64,000 nucleotides of DNA from Amborella trichopoda (GCF_000471905.2 NW_006500340.1:657499-721498); one strand, 5' to 3'. Counted from the first letter of the stretch, positions 49,201 to 59,830 are shown. Program-made: numbers and translations. The notes: generated by a model from the sequence alone, not told the origin.

Positions 49201-52200
49201 AAACCAATTTAACCCAAGGAGGGGCAATTGAGTTTGTTTCTGGTATGACGTTTGGCTTGGTCCTATACCTCTCAAGGATAGTTACCCTAGCCAAGACTCC
49301 TCAGTGGTTGTAGAGATAACTCTCTTGGGACATCTCGTTCCTAGAACCCTAGTTTCAGAAGACCTCTGAATGAACTCGAAATCCCACCCTTTCTTGAATT
49401 ATCGACGGTTCTTCACAGTCGTTTTCTCTCTCCTACAAGAGATGACCAGTTCATCTGCCTTCTCGGTATCCTCTTTTTACTCTAATCTCACTTCTCCCCC
49501 AACTTTTCCTCACTCACCACCTTCCATAGTGGCTTCGGCATGGGTATCATTATCACCCCCCAAGCTGAAGACCTTTATGTGGATTGCCCTTTGGCAAAGG
49601 GTACTCACCATGGATTGGCTGCAAAGAAGAGGCCTACCCCTGCCAAACAGGTGTGCCCTTTGCTTGGAAGAAGAGGAAACCAATGTCCACTTGTTCCTAC
49701 ACTGTCTCTATGCTTTTGCCATTTGGGGCAAGGTACTAGATCTGTTTCGTGTTAAGTGGGTACTCCTAGTATCCAACCTTACCCTTGGCAAAACCAGGGA
49801 TTCGCTTTGGAAAACTGCAGTGGGAGCAACAATTTGGGCCATATGAATTGAGAGAAATAGTAGAATCTTCAGGGGAGTCTCATCCACGTACCCAACTTGC
49901 TTTGCTAAGCTCAAATCCTCAATAGTGTTTTGGGCAACAAATCACAAGGAGTTTAAAGGTCTTCCTCACGCAGTTCTCTTCAATAATTGGACGGCCATCG
50001 TACAACATTGCAGCAAAGGCATATCATGAAGTTCATGTTGGAGACCCCCTGATCCATGTCTACTCAAACTAAACTTCGATGGTTGCTCGTTAGGAAACCC
50101 TAGACCAGCCAGGATAGGGGCAATCCTCAGGAACAACTCTGGCACTTCACTGGCTTCCCTATCCAAATCCATTGGACATTCTGATTCAATGGAGGCAGAA
50201 GCAACTGCTCTTCTTGAAGGCCTCAAACTTTGCGTTCCTTACCTATCGGAGCCTCTCATAATTGAAGGAGACTCAAAAAATGTTATTGCTTGGGCCTCTA
50301 AATTTTCTCCTCCTCCTTGGAACTTGGCACACATTTTTGATGAGATTCACTATATTTGCAGGGATATGTGCGCCTCATGGAGGCATATTTGGAGTGAAGG
50401 AAATTAGGCAGCAGACACTCTAGCTACAGATGGAGCAGCTTTAGTTCACGTTTAATTTTTGGGATCGATATCTTTTTTATGGTTGCTTTGTTTCTGTCAA
50501 TGTAACTACTAAAAAGATGTTTTTTGGATTCTAATCTCTCTCACGCCCTTTTCATAAGGGTTCTGTTAGCTTTCCGCCTATGGAAAAGCACTTCTCTTCT
50601 TCTCTTTGTACTCCCCCTTATACTCTATAAAAGTCAACATTATCAAAAAAAAAAAGAAGGAAAAAATCACTTAAATCCCGAAGTGAAACACTAAAAAATG
50701 TTTAGGCTTATGCTTCCAGTTTATAAAAAAAATAATTGGCAAAAAGATGTTTTTTGGCAATCTCTCTCTCTCACCCCCCTTAGCATAAGGGTTATGTTTG
50801 CCTTCCATCTGTGGAAGTGCACTTTCTCTTTACCTCTACACTCTCCCCGTTATATATATAACAACTTTTTCAAAAATAGGATAAAATAATTGATTGCTAT
50901 AACATGCTGCATATTCATTAAATCATGAATTTGTACGTTTGTAGATTTGTGTACTTTTGTGCAGCTAACAACTCCATTATGTGATTGTGTTCTGATGGAT
51001 GGCTTCATAGTTTATGAACTGATTTTTATTTGTGTTGCTTATTTGATGAATCATGGTCTCTCTGTATTTCTAATTTAGATTGTGATGAGCATTGTTTGCA
51101 AAATCGCCTGATCTAACCGTTAACCTCCCGGTTAGATCGGAACCGTCCGGTTTTGGGCGGTTAGGGTGATCAATCGGTATTTAAACAAAGAAATTCATAA
51201 AGATGTATATAAATTCTCAAAAATAAGGAATTTGATTTGTAATGCATTTTTAAATATTCTTTACATTATTGTAAAGATTAAAAATTGTTTGGTCATTAAT
51301 ACTAACTTTTATATTTTCTCATCTTTTAATTTTTTTTTAAAATAGCCATTGAAAAATATGAAATGGGTTAAAATCCATTTTTTTTCATTCATTTTCAACT
51401 TCATTTGAATGTGTTTTGTTTTAATCATTCTTTATATGCTTTTCATATTTTAGTAGATATTTTTTAGTCTTTTATTTTTCTATTTTTTTCAACACTTTTT
51501 TGACCGCCCGGGACTTTGCCTTGTTAGAGCGGTTGAATCGGTCCGTTTACTGGTTAGGCCGGTTAAACCGCTTCCAGGCCCTTGTCCGGTTAACCGTTCC
51601 AGTTCGATTTTGTGAACACTGGTGATGAGGACATCATGTGACGGATGAATAGTATGTTTGATGGAGGGGAAAGTTATTTTTTTTTTTTTTAATTACATTA
51701 TAAAGGATGTATATTATACTTTTAGTTTTAGGGTTTTTTTCCTAGGGTTTTTAGTTTTTTAGGAATTCTAGGGTTTTTATATTTTTTATTTATTTCATGA
51801 GTACTATTCAAAACTATTCATGAGTACTGTTTACATGTACTGTTCACAAGGGTAAAAGTGTCATTATGGAATTTAAGTTTAACTTTGGATATATAGTTAT
51901 TTTAATCATGGTATGGAAATGTAATATCTTCGAACATTGAATTATAATATACCAGTAGCACGCACTTGCGTTGCAGGTATTATTTAAATGTTGAGCATAA
52001 TTTAATTATGTTAGTGATATTTTGTTGGCAAAATAAATTGACAAAATCCAAGTCACCAAAATATAGTATGTACTAAAAATATTGAACTAAATTTTACATA
52101 AAACAAAAAGTGACGATTTCTCACTCATGCTGAGAGATAGAGGGGAGATTTATAAGTTTTACAAACTAACTTAGAATTTTGATTGTACATAAAATAATAG

Positions 52201-55200
52201 GCAATAGACCTTCAATGATGAATCTATAGTTGATCTGGAGGAATGTTATATACTAAATGAAGACATATAACGTATGGATGATATTATTGTGCTTATAATT
52301 AATTCAATTATAAGTATATTTAGTTCTTAAATTAGTTATTATTACAACTCATAAAAATGAATCATCATCATCATCATCATTTTTCCCAATTAATGGGGGT
52401 CGGCTACACAAATCCTGGTCCGCCATTCTGCACTATTAAAGGCCATACTCTCAATGAGGCCATAAGTCCCTATATCTTTCCGAACTACTTCCAACCACAT
52501 CCTTTTCGGCCTATCCCGTGCCCTTTTGAGTCTTTCACTTGAACTAATTCGCACTTCTTAACAGGTGTTGTATTTGATCGGTACCACACATGGCCAGTCC
52601 ACTTAAGCTTACATTCTCCCGAATGGATTCATTTCAAATTCTATCCTTTCTTGTTTTGCCACTCATCCATCTCAACGTCCTCATCTCCGCTACACTCATT
52701 CTGTGGGTATATTGTTTTTTGTCCGTCCAACATTCAGGCCCCCGTAGAGCACACATAAAATTCCAGTTACACATCTCCACTTCGCCCACCCAGCTCTAAT
52801 TTTGTGTGCGACATCTTCCTCAATCTTTCTATTTTCTTGGATTATTGACCCAAGATAATCTACATTACAATATTATGTTCACAATTCTATAAATTTGTAT
52901 ATAATTATCCATTTTTTACAATATAACTCATCAATAATAATTAATTATGCAAACTAATATATTTGTTATATTAAGTGTTAGTATTCAACTCATAAAAATG
53001 AATACTAACACTTCATATAATGAATATATTAGTTTGCATTAATTAATTATTATTGATGAGTTATATTACAAAAAATGGATAGTTATATACAAATTTATAT
53101 AATTGTGAACGTTATTTAGTAATGTAGATTATAAATATTTCACTTAATCTTTTCTAAACTTAAAATCGTATCATAATTATAATAAAGAAAACCCCACTAG
53201 GGCTTGTAATACTAAACAATCCCTTAGAAAATAAGAAAATATACATGAAACAAATAATTATAATCTTATACTTATTAAAATATAATTACATAAGTATACG
53301 TAAGTGATCACAACAGAGTTATAATATCAATTATGATTATGATTGTTTATATAATTAATATAATACTCATAGCTCTATAAAAATAATAGTTAATATTCTT
53401 AATATTTTTTATTTCTATTGTAATAATTTAATTTACCATATTAATTAAGAAATATAAGGAATTAACATAATGTAAATAATTAAATTTAATCATATTAATT
53501 ATTATGATTGAACTATAAAATAGTTGCATTACTTATCATATTAGTTATTATTATTGAACTATACACAACTTTTGTATAGTGGCAATAAATAGGGGGGATA
53601 TTTCCCACAACTAACTTAGAGAGAGATAGAGAGAGTTCCTACATAGGGATTGTATGTGAGAGAGAATACCCTCACCTAGATGATAGATTGATTTAGAATA
53701 AAAAAAATTGGCAAAATCTAGTAGGTATTAATTTTAGGAGGTTTGAGCTAAAAAATAGGAAATAATTTACAGTTCAAAAAAAAAAAAAGGAAATAATTTT
53801 GGGAGGCCATGCACTTCCAAATTTTAGTTGAAGGTTCGAATTAAAAAATAAGAAAATTTTGGGGGACCTGCGCTTCCAAAGTTTAGGAAAGGGTGAGATC
53901 CCGAAAATTAGAAATATATTTGTCTTGGGAGATTTTGAAAAACAGGGAAAATTTTTAGGGGTGCGCACTTGTACCCATAAATTTTAGGAAAAGTGGGATT
54001 TATCTTGGCAAGTTTAAAGGATAAAGGAAAATTTTTTGGGGGAGAACTTGCACGTCCAAATTTAGGAATGAGTGGACTCTCACCGCAAGGATGGGATTTG
54101 CACGCCCAAATTTTAGGATGCGATAACTCTCGCTTAATATTTTAGTATAGTATTTAGATAAGAGGTATGTAGGGCCTTGATAGGGTCAATTCTAAAAGAG
54201 AAAAGCTTAGGGTCGGCTTTTTAATATTTTAGTATAGTATTTAGATAAGAGGTATGTAGGGCTTTGAGAGGGTCAATTCTAAAAGAGAAAAGCCTAGGGT
54301 CGGCTTTTTAATATTTTAGTATAGTATTTAGATAAGAGGTATGTAGGGCCATGAGAGGGTCAATTCTAAAAGAGAAAAGCCTAGGGTCGGTTTTTGGACC
54401 GTTACCTTGGGGTATAGTATTTAGATAAGAGGTATGTAGGTGAGAGGGTCTATTCTAAAAGAGAAAAGCTTGGGCTTGCTTGGGGTATGGAAAAGAAACC
54501 TAGTTTTTTTTTTACTTGTGTTTGTGTTTGGTTTGTTCCTTACTGTTCCCTCAAATTTCCCTGCATCAATATTATTCCATATCTTTATATGGTTCCTCTA
54601 ATTCTTCTTTTCTCCTTGTTTTTCCGAACAATATATTTTTATGCATCTCAATCTGTTTGTTGCTTTTACTTCTCACGTGCCTCTGTCCAATTATGCTTTG
54701 CTTCCCTTTTCCAGAATCTTGGTTGTATTATTGATCTGCTCTAACTCAAAACAATATGAAACCAGACTCAGGATTGCCATCTTCTTTGGTTCAATGGGAA
54801 CATATGGAATACAATTGATCCTCTAGTATGCTATAATGCATGTTTACCTTCTGACTCTTTTCTTTAATAATGTGGTAGTGTCTTGACTGGTGATAGTGAA
54901 TGATTGACTTCCTGGTCACCAATAATTAAATTAATCTAGATGTTATCTGCATCATTATTTCAGTGTTGTTTTTAATTATGTGGAAACTTCTCACTCTAAT
55001 GCTGGGCCTAGCATGTCAGTATTCAATGGACCCATTAACTTTGTGGAATTTGAGCTTTTTTTTCTTTTTTCTTTGTATAGGGTACCTACTATAGGAGGCA
55101 AGGCACTGGATCTGCATCGACTATTTCTAGAGGTCACTTCTCGTGGTGGCCTTGAGAAGGTATTACATCTTGGCACATGAAAATCTTAGTGTGGAATTTC

Positions 55201-58200
55201 ACGTGTATACTTGCTTTATGACTTCACGGCATCAAAATTTTCAAGCAGTTAGCAGCTTATTAAACCTGATAATTGATGCAATGCATCAGCTCGGATAAAG
55301 ACAGAGGGGATATTTTGTACTGAAATCTCGACAATCATTAGGAGATGATTCCCTTGCGGGAGACCTCCTGGGAACACCACTCTTTTGGTCTTTTATTACT
55401 CTTTCCAGCTGATGGTAGCTCGTCCTAGGGCTTCACAGTGAACTTTATAAAATATTTTACCATTGGGCATGTGTCCAGGATTTGAAATTGTTTTATCCTC
55501 TGGTTTCAGGCATAGGAAGTTGTTTATGCTGCAGTCACAAATCAATGTACCATTTTCTATCGACAAGGATTTTATTGATAGTGAGGAGTACAGGAGGGAA
55601 AACAAATAAAAAAATGGAAATTTGTGTAGTTTCTTAGCAAAATTATTTGCACTCCAGATAGTTTGCACCACACAGTTACCTTGTATGGACATTACTTGTG
55701 TCATTAGTGCATGAGGCTTACTTTTGGAAGGCATCCATGTTTGTCAGCAATCTAAATATTCTCATAATCTGGACATTCATGAGTACGTTATCTGGAGTTT
55801 ATTTGTGTCTTTGGTGTGTCGGGGCTATTCTTGATGGGGCAGCCATGCTTGCAAACCTCTAAATTACTCTAAATTTTGTGATATTCATGATCGATGTTCC
55901 ATGTGAGATGATTTGTTTCATCAAAATGTGAAATGAGGGAACTGACCCATGATTGATTTTATCGTACTTCTAGGAGAACATTGAAGGACCATACGTAACT
56001 GGAAAACTGAATCCAACACTGTGATAAGATAGTCATCAGCATAAAATTGCGCGGGATTTGGTTTTAATAAAGCAGTGACTAACAAATTATCGGTCATTAG
56101 ATTAATGAAGAAGCACTGTGAAATTAGAGATGGAGTGTTCCCTTGACAAGAACCTTGAGAAACCTCTACTTTATGCTTCCTAAATCATATAAGTTTCTTG
56201 TGTATTGCTCTATTCGGAGGCCTTTTCTTTTTCCTCAAGATTTGACTAATTGAATAACGAACAATGCTTTGATAACATGCAATGGCAGTTTTATTTGGGC
56301 GTTTCTGTTGTCCCCTCTGATCATGTCTGGTTGAAAATGGCTTACTTTTTTGTTGCTCTTGCTGTGGCTTTTGACAGGTGATCAGGGATAGGAAATGGAG
56401 GGATGTGATTGCTCTTTTCCAGTTCCCTTCAACTATTACCAGTGCATCTTTCGTCCTTAGAAAATACTACATTTCCTTGCTTCACCACTACGAGCAAGTT
56501 TATTTCTTTCGGGCACAAGGCTTTCCAGTTCCAGACATGGGTATTTTTCTATCTTAATAGTTATGGGATATATAACTGTTCAACAAAGTGATGGGTGCTG
56601 GATAGAAAGAGGGAGCAGGACCCATCAGTAGAGGACATGACCCAATGGTGGCGCCTCTCTCTCTCTCTCTCTCTCTCCTCACCCCCTCTCCTTCTCGCCC
56701 TCCCTTCCCTCTCTTTCTCTCTCTTCTCTCTCCCTCTCTCTCCACTGTCCATTTCATTGGATGGTGATGACCCAACTGGATTATGGTTTAGATTATAGTA
56801 TACTTCCCCATTCGTTACAAATCCATTTTCATGTATTGCTCTCAGTTTCTTCATGTTCTTATGTTCTTCTGCAATCGTTGTGTTTGTTTTATGCTAATTT
56901 TTTGTTCTCTGATCAGGAGATAGTGAAAGTTCACATGAACAGTCTCCGCAGGTTCAGTCCACACCGCAGGTTCAGTCCACACCACGATCCCAGGACAGAA
57001 GCATCATTAAGAATATCAGTAAGTATTCACGCTTGATTCTTTTTAATGGGAATATGCTTTGGATTATAGTGTACTTCCCCGTTCATTACAAACTCTTTGC
57101 TCATTTTATTTACTATAATACCTTAAAAGTCTAGGATTATAATTCCTATTGGGATATTTTATTCCATCCCTGAAGAATGCATAACTAACCGGGTATTTAC
57201 AGGATGAAGATTTTATAAATTTTTTAGAACAGAGTATGCTTGACCTGCACAATGTATATACACGTAAATTTTTGCATATTCATTCCTGTATATCTTTATG
57301 CTGTATATTGTGAAAAGGAAAGCATGCCATGGTCCACTGGATTATGGTGTATTGTATTTCAAGCTGCATCAACCATCTGTTGGCACTAATGGATGGTTGG
57401 AGATTAACTGGGGTTGATGTCCCCTGTGGGCTACACAGTTAATCTCCAATCATCTATCAGATTGGAAAGCGATGTAGCGTTTGAGTGCCATATATCATAT
57501 TTATATCAAAGATAACCTTTTGAAAAATGAAAGTATTGAAAAAAATTGATCAATTTGTGATTTTGTGCTGATCAGAGTCCCCTCAACCAACTGTGGGTCA
57601 CAATATAACTGGAGTCATAGATGGGAAATTCGAAAATGGGTATTTGGTTACTGTAAATATCGGGTCAGAGAAGCTCAAAGGGGTCCTGTATCATGCTCCG
57701 GTGAATTTTCCTGTGACCCAAAGCTTAAAAATTGATCGAAGGCGGCGTCGAAAAAAGTCGAGATTCTTAGACCCTTCTCGCCCAAAATCGAATAGGAGTG
57801 GCTATAATTTCTTCTTTGCTGAGCATTATGCGAGGCTGAAGCCATCTCATTCGGGACGGGAGAGGAGCATCAGCAAGAGGATTGGATTTCTCTGGAATAA
57901 TCTGACTGATGATGAAAGAGCAGTAAGTGAAGATAATAGATGCGTGTGTGAATACTCATGTAATTTTATAGCTCAAAATTGGATTCATGCATGCATATGC
58001 ATATATTATGAATGCATTGTGTTTCTCCATGTGTTTGTATATATATGTATATTACATACATATGCACGTTGATTTTGCTTGTTTACAGACAACTGATCCT
58101 TAACTTCTTTTACAGAAATAGTGACTTTTAAGGATAAATTATGTCAATGCATGTGTGTTTGTGCATGCATGTATTCGTATTGTATTACATTGGGTGTGTA

Positions 58201-58492
58201 TATTTAACAGAAACACTAGCTTATAGACATCCTAAGATACACCAACTTCACAATTCAAACCCCAAATTACATATAACGTAATATGCATAGAGAAGGTCAG
58301 TTTTGCTATGATATTTTATCATTTTTCCATGGTCAACAGAGGCCACTATGTTAACAGTTCGGTTTCAAAATGGCACAGGTTTATCAGGAGAAAGGGGACA
58401 AAGACAGGGAAAGGTATCGGAATGAGATGGTCGAGTACAGGAAGAAAGCAGCTGTTTCTGAGCTCAAGAGATCTGAAAATCTGACTGCATGA
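40205..58492 (+). CDS. ARID/BRIGHT and HMG-box DNA-binding protein (HMGB10/11 type)
   Basis: Six exons (40205-40419, 55081-55159, 56378-56540, 56917-57018, 57576-57922, 58379-58492) join in frame to 339 residues. Residues about 43-144 are an ARID domain ([60 protein letters not shown]). A linker with a doubled QVQSTP follows, then a conserved plant block ([20 protein letters not shown]), a basic stretch RRRRRKK at 241-247 (likely nuclear signal) and an HMG box at about 253-325 ([17 protein letters not shown]). This order is diagnostic of the plant ARID-HMG family, nuclear proteins that bind AT-rich DNA. Length matches Arabidopsis members of about 320-340 residues. I start at MPDHG, the first ATG in frame. 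Intron 1 splits the ARID after residue 71; if unspliced, a stop follows one codon later. Confidence 0.95.
41127..41307. mobile_element. Short inverted-repeat element
   Basis: GAAATTTATCAAATCA at the left is exactly inverted at the right (TGATTTGATAAATTTC). Subterminal TTTAACATCTCACC is inverted as GGTGAGATGTTAAA. No clear target duplication is seen. Confidence 0.6.
43867..44025. mobile_element. Tourist-like MITE with TAA target duplication
   Basis: The ends are GGGCATGTTTGGTACACGTG and, reversed from the right, GGGCAGATTTGGTACATGTG. TAA flanks both sides (43864-43866 and 44026-44028). It is inserted in the CTAAGTGTTCG unit of the surrounding tandem array and resumes with AAGTGTTTG, which supports the boundaries. 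Confidence 0.75.
44056..44690 (-). mobile_element. RTE-type LINE 3' end, antisense
   Basis: The plus strand begins with the CATCATCATC tail in reverse, then the RTE 3' terminal sequence (AATTAATTGGGGTCGGCTAC). The body is antisense to the C-terminal reverse transcriptase region. It is truncated at its 5' end near 44690, next to a (TG)n run. It corresponds to the last part of the copy at 47485-48787. Confidence 0.75.
44885..45230. mobile_element. MITE of the GGTTGCAACC family inside the hAT element
   Basis: Recognised by GAAATTTGAAACTCAAAAAA and GAAAATCTTGAAAACAGAAG, and by a right side with GAGGTGCACATTATTTCAAT and CTCATGTAAACCC. A small unit, GCATTATTTCAATAGTATAA, is doubled near 45153-45200. 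An (AT)n tract follows at 45232-45255. Confidence 0.5.
46812..47260 (-). pseudogene. Unrecognised coding-like fragment, antisense
   Basis: A minus-strand frame at 46996-47244 (82 codons) is hydrophilic, helix-prone and compositionally protein-like ([37 protein letters not shown]). The downstream minus-strand sequence continues in another frame with further open sequence. I do not recognise the family. It could be a fragment of a host gene carried in by retroposition. No intact gene is seen. Confidence 0.35.
47485..48787 (+). mobile_element. RTE-type non-LTR retrotransposon fragment (reverse transcriptase, 3' end)
   Basis: Frames joined across several stops and shifts match the plant RTE polyprotein: [16 protein letters not shown], then [15 protein letters not shown] at about 47724, then the catalytic FADD (47984-47995, the YxDD-type motif), then [14 protein letters not shown] and [12 protein letters not shown]. 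It ends with AATTAATTGGGAAAAGGCT and a short TGATGA tail typical of RTE. The endonuclease half is missing and internal stops are present, so it is inactive. Confidence 0.88.
49190..50655 (+). mobile_element. L1-type LINE 3' fragment: zinc-binding and RNase H domains
   Basis: The fragment starts with a degraded piece resembling [12 protein letters not shown], then the zf-RVT region with cysteine/histidine ligands (49652-49705; [18 protein letters not shown]). An RNase H domain follows from about 50072 with [25 protein letters not shown] and AADTLA, so all four acidic catalytic positions are visible. Stops interrupt it near 49844 and 50404. An A-rich tail at about 50644-50660 follows the 3'UTR. 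It is dead but fairly young. Confidence 0.85.
50684..50885 (+). repeat. Second L1 3'UTR-like copy next to the first
   Basis: CATAAGGGTTATGTTTGCCT and the following ACACTCTCCCC match the L1 3' end at about 50540-50640 (CATAAGGGTTCTGTTAGCTT; GTACTCCCCCTTATA). The L1 tail is therefore present twice, about 220 bases apart. Confidence 0.6.
51090..51621 (-). mobile_element. Non-autonomous hAT element, copy 2 (perfect 8-bp TSD)
   Basis: The ends are CATTGTTTGCAAAATCG and, reversed from the right, CAGTGTTCACAAAATCG. The flanks are identical: GTGATGAG at 51082-51089 and 51622-51629. The sequence aligns in reverse orientation with the copy at 10227-10727, including GGTTAACCGGAC, AGCGGTTTAACCGGCC and CGGTCAAAAAAGTGTTGAA. 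No coding capacity. Confidence 0.9.
52357..52850 (-). mobile_element. RTE-type LINE 3' end, antisense, second copy
   Basis: It starts (plus strand) with an ATCATCATCATC tail and CCCAATTAATGGGGGTCGGC, and runs in parallel with the fragment at 44056-44690 for nearly its full length before ending where the hairpin at 52855 begins. It is the 3' terminal part of the element seen at 47485-48787. Confidence 0.75.
52855..53132. repeat. 278-bp near-perfect hairpin
   Basis: Arms of about 133 bases (52855-52987 and 52999-53132) are almost perfectly complementary around an 11-base loop. The outer ends are ATAATCTACATTAC and its inverse; the inner ends are GTGTTAGTATTCA and its inverse. It is AT-rich and non-coding. 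A foldback MITE is the simplest reading; a transcript through it would form a long duplex. Confidence 0.85.
53790..54120. repeat. Degenerate tandem array with CACTTCCAAATTTTAGG-type unit
   Basis: Five spaced variants of a phrase like TGCACTTCCAAATTTTAG occur at about 53800, 53860, 53960, 54040 and 54090, each next to GGAAAATTTTGGGGG-type sequence. The spacing is irregular (about 50-100 bases). It merges into the minisatellite at 54135. Confidence 0.55.
54135..54485. repeat. 87-bp minisatellite, four copies
   Basis: The unit containing AGTATAGTATTTAGATAAGA and TCAATTCTAAAAGAGAAAAG starts at 54135, 54222, 54309 and about 54402. Spacing is 87, 87 and 93. The last copy is the most diverged and carries an insertion (GGACCGTTACCTTGG) at its boundary. 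Confidence 0.85.
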
Positions 58493-59302
58493 GAGAGATA
58501 AAGAGAGAGAGAGAGGACTTATCCTCTCGAGCTCTTGTAGCTTTTCAGCAACACCACTCTTTTCTTCTCAGTTTGTTGTTCTTTCATATTTCTTATTTTC
58601 TTCTTTCATTTTCATTTCATTTCATTACACGGTTTGTTTTGGATTGATTTTGTATAGAGGAACAGAGAATGGGCAAAGAGGCTTATTCCAAAGAAAAAAT
58701 GACATATTTTCCTCGAATTTTGAATGCTTACACTGCTTTTGGAAAATGGTTTTTCACAAGAGTCCTGGGCCTACTGGTTAATGCTTGAGCTTATAAAGAG
58801 TTAGATGATTGAAATAATCTTGGACGTACATTTTGGGCAGATAATTTAGATCGGTTGTCACTTTTATTTGCATTGATGTCTGTATTAACTCTGACATGGA
58901 TACATGGTTATAGCCATAGATTCCCACATTCATGAGTGGGTCCATATTCCTTCTTGTACGTGCACGCATGCACTTATGCATCGTTCCATGGAGAAAGCAT
59001 GCGTGCATGTTGGCATCGATGGGCACATACCGTTCGCAGTAACTCACAGTGCATGCATTCTTGATGTCCATCATCCATGAGTAAGGGAAACATTCACATG
59101 CATGTATGTAAAGCTACATATGCATCAGTTAAATTTGTATATGCTCAAATATAAACATACTCTTTTCATTAATTTACAAGGCATTCTGCTGTGAATCATG
59201 TTGACAAATACAAGATGTGGTCATGAGGTTCATCACCTTCCAATCAATGTGTTGGATGGTGGATGGATGGATATATCTCTCTCTCGAGCACCATATTGAA
59301 TG

Positions 59303-59357
59303 GTTGTGACCCTTAGGACCATGTGTGGTCATGTGGACCGTATTACATTTTTCCATG

Positions 59358-59391
<34 letters not shown>

Positions 59392-59627
59392 ATGGTTTTG
59401 TTTAGACTGAGAGTATGCTGTTGAGTTCCACATGGGGTGTATAGATGTCTACGTCTTTTACATGAATAGATAAGTTAGGAGGGGGTCAACATTATGAGAG
59501 GGTCTACCTTTTCCATGTAGAAAGATAAGATAGAAAGGTGGTCTATATTTTCTCCACATGAGAGGGATAATTGTGGCCCTTAGGACCATATGTTGTCATG
59601 TGGACTGTATTGTACTTTCCTATGCTG

Positions 59628-59668
<41 letters not shown>

Positions 59669-59830
59669 GGTTTTGTTGAGAATATGCTGTAGAGTTCCAC
59701 CTAGGGAGTATAGATGACTGCATCTTTTACATTGGATAGGTATGTTAGGAGGTGGCCTCCATTGTGAAAGAGTCCACATTTTCCATTTGGAATGATAAGA
59801 TAGAAAATTGATCTATTTTCCACATGAGAC
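59303..59830. repeat. 267-bp tandem duplication with a (GA)n tract in each copy
   Basis: The copies start at about 59303 and 59570 and align from CCCTTAGGACCAT to CCACATGAGA. Each contains a (GA)n microsatellite (about 59360-59390 and 59629-59664) whose lengths differ, so the microsatellite has changed since duplication. Confidence 0.85.

Larger units (their letters stand above)
40420..55080 (+). other. Giant intron 1 of the ARID/HMG gene (14.7 kb)
   Basis: The donor AT|GTGAGT and acceptor TATAG|G restore the reading frame across GTKF-M-VPTIGG. The remaining four introns are 376-1,218 bases. The intron carries a 2.1 kb hAT element with nested insertions, RTE and L1 LINE fragments in both orientations, a second hAT MITE, a 278-base hairpin and minisatellites. 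The stretches 41350-43240 and 45330-46810 show no gene I recognise. Confidence 0.9.

Noticed and set aside
54487-54744. 85-codon plus-strand frame
   Set aside because: T-rich intronic sequence upstream of the exon 2 acceptor gives a hydrophobic frame without family features.
56561-56854. Minus-strand Arg/Glu-rich frame
   Set aside because: Antisense to a CT-rich stretch in intron 3 of the ARID/HMG gene; the composition comes from the repeat.
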